In this document: piece after piece, positions 51,669 to 63,273 of the stretch
How positions within the stretch are numbered: the stretch's first letter is position 1
How the letters are laid out: the number at the start of each line of letters is the position of its first letter
DNA from: Amblyornis subalaris
Taxonomy: Eukaryota > Chordata > Aves > Passeriformes > Ptilonorhynchidae
DNA length: 64,000 bases
Direction: 5' to 3'
NCBI GenBank assembly: GCA_018881555.1
Contig: JACAXG010000061.1
Location: 558,001 to 622,000, forward strand
Program-made: the position numbers and the translations under genes
Notes under the pieces: model-generated
Databases searched by the model: none
What the model was told of the DNA's origin: nothing
Seen by the model: the letters and a program-made list of their open reading frames with translations, nothing else

Positions 51669-53742
51669 GTAAGTGACNAGTCTCAAGCCTTCCTGTGTAC
51701 CTNTGCTTCCAGAAAACCTACTTTCTGATTATTCTCTTTATTTTTAGCGTTTTGGAACATAAGCAATTCAGAATAGGAACCAGACCTCTCTATGCATTGG
51801 GCAACATCTGGATATTTAGAGGCACAACTTGAAAGCAATATTTATTCTTGATCTCAAATAAACAAGTGCCAGTGTGGAGCTTAGCTAAGTATGGGCCACA
51901 TGCATTGCGTTTATGTCAGGTAGCAGACTTCAGACATGGCAAGAAGTATATGAGGAGATTATTTAGTATAAAAGCTCAAGTTATATGATCATTTCTTCCT
52001 GATAAATTACAGCACCTGTAACTTTTTATGAGATTCCAGTAGTGACCTACACTGGGCTGGAGCGCTGTAGGGGAATAATGTAGCNTTCCTGCAGTTCAGT
52101 AAAATACCTGAAAATTTTGCTACTGGTCAAAACTTAACTGCTTTCCAGGAAAAAAAAGAAAAGTAAAAATACTGATATATGGTGGTTCTATACAACAGTG
52201 TGGGAATTGGTAACTTTTGTGANAAACCTAGGGGTTGTAAGAACAGGTTTCCATGGAGGTAAAAAAATCAAATCTATACGATCCACTATGGTTTGTAATA
52301 ATGCTACTTAATTCCAATGCTAACTGTAGTTTCAAGCTAAAGTTCCATGTTATTTTATGGCTTTTTCAACACATTTACTGTTCTTAGCAGTAATATATTG
52401 CTGCAATCTAACATTTTAACATCAGATACAGAACTTTGCAAAGAAAATTGGGTAAGCCTTAAATCAGTTATCTAGAAGTCTTAGCAAATTATTGTTTTTA
52501 AGGGATGGAAAAATTGATCATGAAAAGTAGTGCTTACTTTTTCAGAGGATATCATTACCTTTCTTAGCTATTCCACAAAAAATACAACTAGCTTCAACTA
52601 GCTTCAAAGTAAATTTATAATATTAAAATAGAAATGAAAATATGTTTCATTTGCTCACTCAAATATTAAAAGCTTTTGATGTGGCCAACTAGNACGAAAT
52701 ATTACTTTTGGCATTAGAAAAAACAAAGGGGTTGATTTATGCAAGTAATGTTTATTTCTNTTACTAGAATAAGCAGTTGCAAATTGAATGTAAAGTTTAC
52801 TTTGGTGTTTGTTTTTCAGGGAAGAGTGATACCAGTGTGAAATAAGCATACACTAAAAAAAAAAGTTGGTGAAAACCTTGGTTTAGAATTCATGGAATTC
52901 AGATTATCAGAGATACTGTTTTTACCATGATATACCATAAGTGGTTATCTGCAAGCCTCAAGCTGCATATTTCTATTAGGTTATTATTCTTGCTGTAAAA
53001 ACTGTTATTCTGCTTGAACTGCCATTTCAAGATGTTATTTTCTTTTTTAAAAAGAACAAAGAAAGATAAAGTACATTTGCAATGCTGAAGGGCCAAAACT
53101 TCCAAAAGCTTTAAATCAATAACTGTACAATTTATAAGGCACTTTAAAATGCCACACACATACAACAGCTCTTGATGATTCTGTAGATGAGAATTTAACT
53201 GTACAAGTCTACTTTGCAAAGGGTAAAACTTACATTTGTGCTATCCTTCAGGGAGTCAGGGAGTGCTCCAGGAAAAGTAATAGCTTCCCACTACTACAGG
53301 TAACTATTTTGTTTTGCTGATTGGCTTGCTGTGTGATGGAAAGTTACGTGAAAAACCAAGCCTTGCCTGTTCCAAACTCCATGCAAACTATTTCCTCTGG
53401 TCCTCTAGTTTCCTGTGCAGGAGGCTGTGGGAAGGCCTTAAGGAATTTTAAGGATAGGTCCTGTCCTTTCATTAATAATGTTCTAACTAGTAGTTCCTTA
53501 TGCTTTGGCTTTTATTACTGATTTTTTTTTTCAAGTGGTTCCATTACTCAGCTTCTCACACTGTTATATTTAACTGGCATGTTCTTCCTTCCTTTTCATG
53601 TCACATCAAAGTGTAAGATAGGGATGTTAACCTTTTCTTCTGTATGTGTTCATAAACTATGACATGAGACCATCTATTCAAGCAGAGGTATACATGGCCA
53701 CATCTCTGAAAAGCAGTTACCAATGCTGTTTTTCTTTGACAG
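51669..53742 (+). other. HDAC9: Intron 9 (2,074 bases)
   Basis: Donor gtaagt, acceptor tttttctttgacag. AT-rich, with an 11-base local duplication near 52585 (ctagcttcaa twice). No genes or mobile elements were recognised. Confidence 0.88.
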
Positions 53743-53953
53743 GCTTCGTCGTCATTCAAAGAAAAGCAGAAGGGGGAGACCCCATCACTCAGACAAGGAG
53801 TGGCCTTGGCTGGACAGTATGGAGGAAACATTCCTCCATCGTCAACTCATCCTCACATTGCTTTGGAGGGAAAGCCAAATAGCAGCCACCAAGCTCTCTT
53901 GCAGCATCTGCTACTGAAAGAACAAATGAGACAGCAAAAACTTCTTGTGACTG
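53743..53953 (+). CDS. HDAC9: HDAC9 exon 10: linker and [13 protein letters not shown] helix
   Basis: 211 bases: 70 codons (about residues 345-414) plus one base of a split glycine. It begins [20 protein letters not shown], passes through a glycine/proline-rich middle, and ends in the conserved helix [20 protein letters not shown]. The phase-0 start matches exon 9 and the G|gtaatg donor matches exon 11. Overlapping frames are also open but spell nothing conserved. The function of this linker is not well defined. In HDAC9 it lies between the YTSPSLP block and the second 14-3-3 site. Confidence 0.97.
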
Positions 53954-54351
53954 GTAATGATCAAAGCTCTTAATATGTTTTTAATGACATTTGGGTTCAG
54001 TTTAAACTAAATGCGATAATACGGATACTATACATCCTAACCATTGGGAAAAGTGGAAGGGTGGAAGAAGGAAGGACAGTATCTTTGTTTTCCCTTTTAG
54101 TGATTCTGTTCCAGTCTGTTAGCCTGAAAGAATTCAGTGATTACAGAAAAGAGAAAATGATTACTTCATCACATTCTTTTGCAGCAGCTGAACTTCCCAG
54201 CATGGCGGGGCACGTGGTACACATCCCACTGCATCAGTCCAGATGCAGAGTTCTGCAATATACACCCCTCTTCTCACTGAAAGCTTTCTCTCCTATGAGA
54301 ACTATTAGTTTGTTGTTTTTCACAGAGGAGTGAAATGTCCCTGTTTTGCAG
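53954..54351 (+). other. HDAC9: Intron 10 (398 bases)
   Basis: The shortest intron here, with donor gtaatg and acceptor tgtccctgttttgcag. One frame is open for most of its end by chance. No element was recognised. Confidence 0.9.
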
Positions 54352-54569
54352 GAGCGGTTCCTCTTCACCCACAGTCTCCTTTAGCAGCAAAGGAGAGAGT
54401 CTCGCCTGGCATAAGAGCTGCCCACAAACTGCCTCGTCACAGGCCACTGAATCGAACCCAGTCAGCTCCTCTTCCTCAGAGTACTTTGGCCCAGCTGGTC
54501 ATCCAGCAGCAACATCAACAATTTTTGGAGAAGCAGAAACAGTACCAGCAGCAGATCCACATGAATAAG
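54352..54569 (+). CDS. HDAC9: HDAC9 exon 11: second 14-3-3 site and second glutamine-rich coiled coil
   Basis: 218 bases: completes the split glycine, then 72 codons (about residues 416-487). It encodes [20 protein letters not shown], then [18 protein letters not shown]. The RTQSAP site (human S451 by usual numbering) is the second phosphoserine that binds 14-3-3 in stress and calcium signalling. The exon ends in a Q-rich helix, [20 protein letters not shown] and onward to HMNK, which continues into exon 12. The donor AAG|gtgagt is near-perfect. Two AATAAA hexamers follow closely in the intron. Confidence 0.98.
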
Positions 54570-54595
54570 GTGAGTTCCCGAAGTAAAGAATTTCC

Positions 54596-54624
54596 AATAA
54601 ACTTAAAGCTGGAAAACTAATAAA
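54596..54624 (+). terminator. Paired AATAAA signals just after exon 11
   Basis: AATAAA occurs at 54596-54601 and 54619-54624. The exon 11 frame reads on for 16 intronic codons to TAA at 54618-54620. If the donor were missed, this could end a short transcript. It is equally compatible with chance in AT-rich sequence. Confidence 0.25.
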
Positions 54625-57600
54625 GAAGTTTAGTTATTGGTGCCATGTCATCATGGACAGTAGAGAGGTTCTTGCAGGAGTATCTTGTTTGTTTATGCAT
54701 AGTTGATATATACATTTTATAGATCTTAATTTTCAGCTTCTGAAATAGGCTACAATTCAACAAAATAGAATTCAAAGCAGCTTACAGTTTTACCTTACAG
54801 GTTGTTTCCTGTTGAATGGTAAATAACGCCTTAAAAATTACTAGACTCTCCAAGTTTTTCATGTGTACTTCTGAGCTTCAGCAATCACTCCGTTTGCTGC
54901 TTTTGAATTGTATTAAAACCTTTCTCATTGTGGACTTAGTATGTTGCATAAATAGATAACTCATTTGAACTCAATCAGCTGATTAAATTGATCAGGTTTA
55001 TGTAAGAAACTTACTAAATATCTGGAGAAATTTTTAATCAGTGTTTATCAAACTGATTCTTCTCTGTGAGTAAAATGAAAGTTTGTTACCTATATGGTGA
55101 TATAAAATGACCATATAAGGAGAAGGAGAAAAATGTGCAGTTGCTGACATCTGATACAGAGTTGAATCGTGCAGTACAAGATTCCCTGTACAGTAACACC
55201 TTCTTCTGAGTGAGGGCATGGGGAAGAAGAAAAGAGACCATCCATTAATAAACAAAGAGCAGCAGAACCTGAATAGATTTAGATGCAAGGCCCCCAAGGA
55301 AGCAATCTACAACAAAATCAATGCTGTTACCTGCTCTGAAATTAAGATATGCAAATAATTACATTTTTTATTTGGAGAGCATTTTTCTGCACTTAGTACA
55401 CAGCTTTCCACAAGTTGTTTGCTGAAGCTCCTCTAGCATTACAAAGATATTAATTATGCATCTTTAGTTGTCTTCTTTTGTTTTAGCGTTACTCAATAAC
55501 TATATGTAAGAGGCAATGGCAAAGAAGAAAAGATGAAAAATGGACGTTCAGCCCTCATACCTAAGGGGGAAAAAAATCAATCCACAGTACTGGGTGAATT
55601 TCCCAGGGGTTACTGATTCTTTGGAATCTACTAAGAATTCCCAACAAAATTAGAAACAAACCTAGAGTTTAAGTACATAGTTTGTACAGTGGTTTAGTTA
55701 TTAAATCTTGTCTTAATTAGGAAAAATGAAGACCAGAAAACTTCAAAGTTCAGAGCTGATCCTTGCACGTTAACCCCTCTCAGCTTGGGTGTTTTGATTA
55801 CTCAACTAGGACTCCAGTTGGCTTTTCTTTGAGTATGCATTCCATATGTTTAATCAAGATGGCATATGTATATCTCGTAGCCTCAGGTTTTGAAAATATT
55901 TCACCTTCCCTCAATTGTCTGAAAAGAAAAGAATTTTTAACTGGTAAAGTACTGAGTCTTTGTACTACAAACCCGTCAGTTCATGCATTCCTCACAAAGC
56001 AAAGAACCCCACTGACATGTTTTTGTTAGATAATATGCTTATTGATATAAATTCTACCATAGCATTTGGGGATATGTGCTGTGGCATATATGAACATTTG
56101 TCCCCAGTGTGAAAATTAAACTTGAGGCACATAACCATATATTTCTAATAACATAGGACTGGGAATGCATTGTGTCTTACAAGAGCTAGAGTGGATAAGG
56201 AAGTTAAAAGATTGGAGTCAGTTTGGGATAATGCTTGCTTCAGTAACATTTTTTTTTCAGTTGAGCTATAATGAAATACACGTTAATAAGAATAATTCCC
56301 TCTCATACTTGAAATATGCTTTCATTCTCATGTGGTTCTTTGTGATGAAGAGACAAAACTGCTGAACCTAGCTGTTACTCTGTACAGTATAGGCTATACA
56401 CATATGCAGATAGTAGAAATTTAGGTCTGTCCTAGGGCCTCTCTCTGCCTTGAACCTCCGTAACCTACTTTTGCCCCAAGAGCTTCTTGGTCTCCTTTAC
56501 CCCTACTCCCACAGCAGCCAGCCTTCTCCTGAAGCACAGTAACTCATCAGAGCAGCAAATACCTGAGGAGGAATGAGATCATGTTGCAGCCAGAGAAGCA
56601 GTGGGTTTTCTGAGGATGTGTGTGGTTTATCAGACTTTACAGTTTGCAGCATCTAGGTTCTTCTCCATTCTCAGAAGAACCATTTTGATGAGTAGTACTG
56701 AAAAATGTCAGTGCTCTAACCCTGGATCTGTCCTCTGCAAGGACACAGAAAGCCAGGGGGCTTCCTGACATACTTACAGAATCTGATTTTTAAAAACTGG
56801 AATTTAAGGGTAGCCAATAGACAAGAGAGTGAAAAAAAGATCAAATCATGGAGTAGTTTTTAAATACTGAATTTAAAGCTATATTCTTTAACCTTTTGGC
56901 TAAAAGTTCAGTTTGAACACCTGTGACTACATAAGGTTTTTGAACTCTGCTAGTGTGGTGGAATACACTTTGTTCTGTCTTAAAACTTGCCACTGTTCAC
57001 AGTTGAAGTTATTTGTTCATTACATAATTTGCAAGGCTTTACAATCAAACTCTGCAAAACTTTAAAGAGTAGATATTTTAGACCAGGTAGGAAAGCAATC
57101 CAGTATTTTCTCATTTCTTAGGATAAGATTGGGCATGTATCAAGTGAACACATGAACTTCTTATTTTCTGTTGTTCTGTCCTTTACTCTTCTGTTCATAG
57201 GCTGTATAATGAAATCTGCACAGAGGTATAATTCCTGCCTTTTCAGTCATGGAAAATGCAGAGGTTTCATTTAAAAAGGAATACTTAAGCATCCTAAAAG
57301 TTTTGGTAATAAATACCATAACCGTTTTAAACTGACAAAACTATGAAATGCCAGTTGATCAAGAGCCTAGAGCAAATTATTATCTTCTTTCTTGTTTTCT
57401 ATTTCTCTTTCCATTTTATTCCTTATGTTTAGGACTTCAAGTATTTAAGTCTTTACTATTCAACTGAACCCACAATTTAAATGTTTGCCGTGAGCTAAGA
57501 TGATAGGGCATGTGTCAGCACTCACTGAAAACTGGTTTTGGTCAGATCTCTTTGGCTGACTTAGAGGTGTAACAACAAAAAGAGGAAGACAACCATTTTT

Positions 57601-60600
57601 CCCCCCCTAAATTGTCCTTGTATTTGTCTTGTATTAAAAAAAAAAAATCAAACATTTATTTTCGTTGAGGAAAAAATATACTTCAGCAGCAAGCCAGTGC
57701 TGCTGTGAAGGGTGATAATAAGCAAAATCTTATAGAGGTCAGAGGTAAAGGATTCCCCTGGATCATTTACATTCTGAAAAGAAACAAATCATTGCCAAAA
57801 GGTGTGCCTCTGTCCTTAATAACAAAGAGGAGATCCCGTATGGATTATTTCTGGTCAGCTGTCAGATGCCAGGCTTTTGATGTTGGAAATGGTATATATC
57901 TCCACTGAAGTCTGACATTTATACCTGTGGGATCTAGTACACTGACCTTCTGAAAACATTCTGCAAGTGTTGACATCCCTTCCAAAAGTAGGTAAAACCC
58001 CTTGTCCCAGAATTAATAATGAATGTGAAGTAACCTGAACTCAGCTTGTCTTAGGGAAGACCAGCTTTGCCATTGTCAGCTTTAATATACTTCTGTCCAA
58101 ATGACAGCTTATTTCCTCATAATGTCCTTTGATCACCATTGCAGATCTTCATTCTGCTCAATAAAGGGAGACCAAAGTCCAAAACCTCCAGTTAAAATTA
58201 GTGCAATTGGATATCAGAAGACCACTACTACATTAAAAAACTTTAAATCTTGATATTATTTGTGTATCTGTATCTAGAAAGCTTTGACCCTGCCACTTGA
58301 AGAAAAAAAAGGAGGCTTTTGATGTAACTAATCTAACTGCAAAGCCCCTAGCAGAAGTCTGTGTTCAAGAAAATCTCAGAAATCATAATGTGAAGAGTAC
58401 ATGAACAAAGCCATCTGTCTTTAGAAGTTATTTTTGTCATGTATGATGAATAAGGCCTGCCTCTACTGAAGCTGAACTTCTGAGCCACTGTCTTCACTGG
58501 GAACAATATTTTATTTGATCAGTGCAGGAACCCTATTTGTCTTCCTAAGTTGTGTATTCATAGGATTTTGACAATTTGTTTTCAGTGGTAAAATTCTCTG
58601 TATTGGAGAAGTAAAGGTTAAAATAATGGGGCAATTGGTAGTGTGCTTTAAAGTNTGGGAGGTGTATGGATAATGTTAAGGCTTATATAAGAAACATCTG
58701 AATTTCAGTTTTCATTCCAGGATGTCAGCTGGTTTAAAGCATCTCGGTATAGGGAATCGGTGACCAGGCAAGACTGTAAGGTAAAAAATATATAGGAAGT
58801 GAATATTCATTAGTACTTGGATGGTGTTCTTAGTTTACCAATATCTCTTAGTAAAAAATGAAAAATAATACAGAAATGTATGTTGATATATTGATGGAAA
58901 AATAGACAGATTATTTGTTGTCAGTCGGAATTCTGAAAAGACACAAACCCAGATTAATCATTCACTTATCTGCATGATATTTAATGGAATACAGAAGACC
59001 AGATCAAGTTCAGCAGTAGTAAATCAATCTGGTTTCATTAAACATATTATACTGAGGTTTTGGCTTTGCAACTTACAAATCTGACTAGCATCTTCTGTAG
59101 GTGAGAGATATTTTTTCAAATATTTCTTATAGCAGGGGATTATTTGGACAAAACTAAGTTATCTCTTGAAACTGGAAAATGCCCAGAGCATTTTCTCCTT
59201 TATTGAGAACTAATATTTGAGCCATAATGCAGAAGAATGATTTTGAAAGAGAAATACATCCCTTAGGAAGGTTGTACTACATAGAGACATCAGTAAGCAG
59301 GCGCCAAGTTGTTTTCAGTACAGCTAACAACATACATACAACACACATAGCTGGTCAGAGTAATCTGATTGTCATAGGGCATAAGGGGGAAAAGTGTTCT
59401 GTGAGTATATACAGGAGTTCTTAGAAATGACCACCATGTATTTACAATGAACAATTAATTAAGGATGGAAACATATTGGTTGGCTGTTGCAAAATTTTGT
59501 TGGTATGTCTCTTTGTAAAGACATTTTATTTAAAACACTGTCTTTTACAAGAGCANATAATTTCAAAGGAGAAACAAAGACGGGCTGCAGCTGAAGGACC
59601 TTTGAAATGGTCTGTTGCAATGTCCAGGTTATTTATATTTAGTCTTCCCTTTTTCTGTACAAGCAAGCAGGTTAGGATATGTTTGATGTCTTTTTTTTTG
59701 GTTGGACTCTTGCAGTTACACAATGGAGTTTATGTCTGTAAATACTTCCTCTCCTGCCACCGCTATTTACTTTAACTCATGCTTACCCCTTATAGTTTAA
59801 TTTCCTGAAAATAAGAGCAAAAAAAATACAGGTTGCATTAACATGAAGACATTTTTTCATGACCACTGAAGTCGGAATAGCAATAAGAGTAAAGTATACT
59901 GGTTAAATATAACCAATATGTGCAACTCTTAATTTATTAGTGAAATAAACTATGTTTTGGTTTTTATTTTTAAAAGTAATCTTATTAAAACTCAGATTAA
60001 GCAATCACTTTTTAAAAATAAAAAAACATGCATTAAAATTAGGAGAAAGTCCTGCATGTACCTACAGGTAAATTCAGAAAAGAAATGGTAAGTAGGGGTT
60101 TAAAGTGAAAGGTTTAAACATTAAGTGTAAGCAGAACTATCCAGCTGTGGAGTGAAAGGACCTGAGCAATGTTTCATTCAGAGCCCATTTTCTGCTGTGT
60201 AACCCATCTTTAGATAGAGAAGATAGAACTACTGACTCTAAACTGCTGTCTTCACATGTCTCCAGATTTTCCACAGTACTACAGGAGATACAATATAAAA
60301 TAAGATGTTTCTGACTTAGGAGAACTGACAAGTCTCCTGGTAATGCTACTAGAATAATTTCTGGAATAGGATGGGGCCAAGCTGTCTTTAAAAAAACTTC
60401 AACAAATACGAAAGCATGGTGGTCATACAGAAAAAGCAGTCAGTTGTGGCTTAGCAGTCTGAGCAGCAGAAATGATTTTCAGGTTTTGGGCCATGTCCCC
60501 CCCATTCCATCCACTCAATTTTATCATGCTCCATCATATGAGAGCACATAACTATAGTGCCTCATAGCCCCTTGCCTGAGGCTTAGTTAGTCACAGTGTA

Positions 60601-61303
60601 AAGGATGTTTTAAATAAAATTTTGCAGTAAAGAAGGTAATATAAAAGCGCTTTGTAAATTCTACTGCGTAAATATATAAAGACTTTAATTTCACAAAGTT
60701 TTAGAAAATTTAATTTGCTTATCTCCTCCCGTCGCTGAAGTCTGGAGCAAATCACCTCCTGACTTCCACAGCATGGGAGCAGGCCCCTAAACAGGAACAT
60801 TGCAAATTGAAATGCACACAAATACCACTCTGTGTCTCTGCAGCCCTCTTACATGTGTTTGTTCACTCCACTGATTGCATGTAAGAAGTGTTTGAAGGTA
60901 ATCCATGTATAGATTCTATACTGCAGTCCATCATGTGTTGCTTCAGAAAGCTCAGCAGCAGATCTGTGCCTATGCAGCAGTGTAAAGAAAGAGCCTGACA
61001 TAAAAGTGAGAAAGCATAAAAGAAAAGAGAGCAGTAATGAGCTAAATATGTGTCTTAACTTTGCTGTGGGCATGCACTCATTTTCTCTTGGCTTCCACTC
61101 CAGAAAAACCCACCTGGTGTCAAGTAACTGGCACAGGGAATGGTTTACAGATGGATCAGCCTCAGTGACTCTCATAGCTGTATATGATTATCTCTGGCAC
61201 AGATGTTTCAGCCTGTATTTGCTCACTAGCAGCCAGCCACGCAGCTTTACCTGCCTCCTCTTCTTGCTTGAGGTGTGGAGAGGGCTCCCCACAGCTGGTT
61301 AAC

Positions 61304-61324
61304 TAATAAATAATAATAATAATT
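61304..61324. repeat. TAA trinucleotide microsatellite
   Basis: About seven TAA units (taataaataataataataat) with one extra A. Confidence 0.9.
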
Positions 61325-62952
61325 TAAACAACAAGTGAGAGGAGTGTACCTGAGCTGATTATACGTAGTTATCTTTAGTGCCGCCTTGGTCAGGGTCATC
61401 CCCTGAGAAATAAGTGGAAAAGATATATGGGTTTGAGCTGAGAAATTTTTCAGATGCTGTGTAATAAAAGGAGACACTCTGCATTAGTTGCAGTAGTAAG
61501 GATTGCCCAGTTTAGGGCATGCCACCTGCAGCATGCACGTGTTGTGATTTGCCAGTTACTAAAGTAATGAAGGGGGATTTTTTATTTGTTTCCGTTTAGT
61601 AAGCCATTTAACTCCCATTACACCCCAAAAATGAAGGTTTGCTGTGACAGAAGCCAGACAGGCTTCCACTGAGGATTTCATTTCTCCACTGATGTGAGGC
61701 ATATGCATCAGAGCATCAACTGGAACTGTATAAACTGATCTTTCAACTCTACTTGTTGACTTTGTGGGATTTCCTAAATCCAGCTGTAGCTTCTTGATCA
61801 TAGTTTACAGGACAACCCGACATTTTTCTAAATGTGTTAGCAAGCTGAATGAAACTGGATGATCCATGGTTTGTGACAAAAATATACATCCTGAAGCCAT
61901 GCAGTAACTCAGTATATAACACTAGCTAAAACTCGGCTTGAAAGACTTGATAGTTGGGGGGAGGCAGATGGGAAGAGGAAAGTATGCAAGAGTAATGCTA
62001 AAAGGTGTTTTTTCCCTCTCAGGATATTTGACTTTGATGATACAAAACAGTATTTACTTGAAATGAAGCAGGCCAGTGGAATGAATGATAATTACTCACT
62101 TGACTCTGCAATTTCTTGCTCATACGTCTGATTTGTGCTGCTTTCAACAAAGTGAGGGTTTTTCTCAGTTTGGGTTTTTGAAGTATTTTGGAATGCATTG
62201 GCTTAATCTTAAATAGCAAAACAAATTGCATATGATTGCAGTGCTCAGGCATCCAGCACCTCTGCAGAGCTTTACAATAGCAATTAATGGTGTAGAGCCA
62301 GTATTGTCTGGGTAGCTGTGTTATGTCATCATTGCTGGAACTGGAATACCTGTATGATGCACCACAAAAGCTGTAGTCCTTCCAGTCGTGGACAGACATG
62401 CTGGTGGTATCCTTGTGCCACAGGATAGGGAACTGACACCAGCTCTTTGTCACTTCTCCTTTGTTGGCTTTCAGTGCGTTCATGCTTTAATTGATAGAGA
62501 AGTTTCTGTGAAAATTCTCTGATTTGCTTATAACAAAACATTAACCAGATCACTGGTTTTCTTGTATCTTAGTGTTCCTTTACTATTTTGTGTTGTGGAA
62601 AATTAACTGTAAGGTGGTATTTCTGCATTCATGTTTGAAGAGTGTGAAGGGAGACTAATTTCTCTTGATTACCAGCTGTAACAGATGTGTCAGGTTTTCA
62701 TTATTATGCCTCATTTTTAGTTTATTATTACTGTATAGCAGTCTATAAACATGGTATTTTCTACTGCAGAATTAAAAGTGACCTTTTGGTTGGGGACTTT
62801 TGTCCTTTTTTCTGGGTACATCAGTATTTTGATGGTGCGTGGCTACACGGGTTTGCTGTGGACGCTTTCATTTTGTCCATGCAAATCTAGTACTTCTTCG
62901 TGTTTGGCATCAGTGGAAGGAGTCAGTACTTGTTTCCCTCTTCTCTTTCCAG

Positions 62953-63222
62953 ATGCTCTCTAAGTCCATTGAGCAGCTCAAACAGCCTGGCAATCACCTG
63001 GAGGAAGCTGAAGAAGAGCTTCACGGAGATCACTCGATGCAGGAAGAGCGAGCTCCCGCCGGCGGTGCCAGCGTTAGGGCTGAGAGCAGCAGTGCTGGTG
63101 TGGATGACAGAATAGGACAGCATGTGGGGGCTGTGAAAGTCAAAGAGGAGCCACTGGACAGTGATGAGGATGTTCAAACCCAGCAAATGGAATCTGGGGA
63201 GCAAGCTGCTTTTATGCAACAG
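62953..63222 (+). CDS. HDAC9: HDAC9 exon 12: acidic region with SUMO-type motif
   Basis: 270 bases, exactly 90 codons (about residues 488-577), in phase 0 at both ends. It begins [20 protein letters not shown], finishing the coiled coil of exon 11. It passes an acidic segment and a variable serine/alanine-rich stretch, then reaches [16 protein letters not shown]. The VKEE core followed by acidic residues fits a negatively-charge-dependent sumoylation site, equivalent to the sumoylated VKQEP of HDAC4. It ends [11 protein letters not shown]. The donor CAG|gtaata leads toward the catalytic exons, which are outside the window. If the donor is not used, the MITR ending is made. Confidence 0.97.
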
Positions 63223-63273
63223 GTAATAGGCAAAGATTTAGCTCCAGGATTTGTAATTAAGGTTATTATCTGA
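63223..63273 (+). CDS. HDAC9: MITR/HDRP-specific C-terminus (read-through of exon 12 donor)
   Basis: If intron 12 is retained, exon 12 continues for 16 codons, [16 protein letters not shown], and stops at TGA (63271-63273). This matches the ending I know for mammalian MITR/HDRP, the roughly 590-residue HDAC9 isoform that lacks the deacetylase domain but still represses MEF2 targets by recruiting CtBP and other HDACs. The total here would be about 593 residues. No canonical AATAAA is seen between the stop and the end of the window, only weak TATAAA variants near 63753, so the 3' end is probably further on. Confidence 0.88.
   Translation, partial: VIGKDLAPGFVIKVII

Larger units (their letters stand above)
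54570..62952 (+). other. HDAC9: Intron 11 (8,383 bases)
   Basis: Donor gtgagt, acceptor ttccctcttctctttccag. It holds two early AATAAA hexamers (54596, 54619), a 12-base A-run near 57636 and a TAA microsatellite (61304-61324). It has few unresolved bases. Open frames of up to 154 codons on the minus strand (62019-62483) show no recognisable homology. Nothing else is seen. Confidence 0.9.

Noticed and set aside
54201..54230. CACGTG E-box and CpGs in intron 10 as a promoter
   Set aside because: A single motif in a 398-base intron without CpG island or start-site features.
62019..62483. 154-codon minus-strand open frame in intron 11
   Set aside because: Composition is like translated AT-rich intron, with no known motif, and a competing frame overlaps it.
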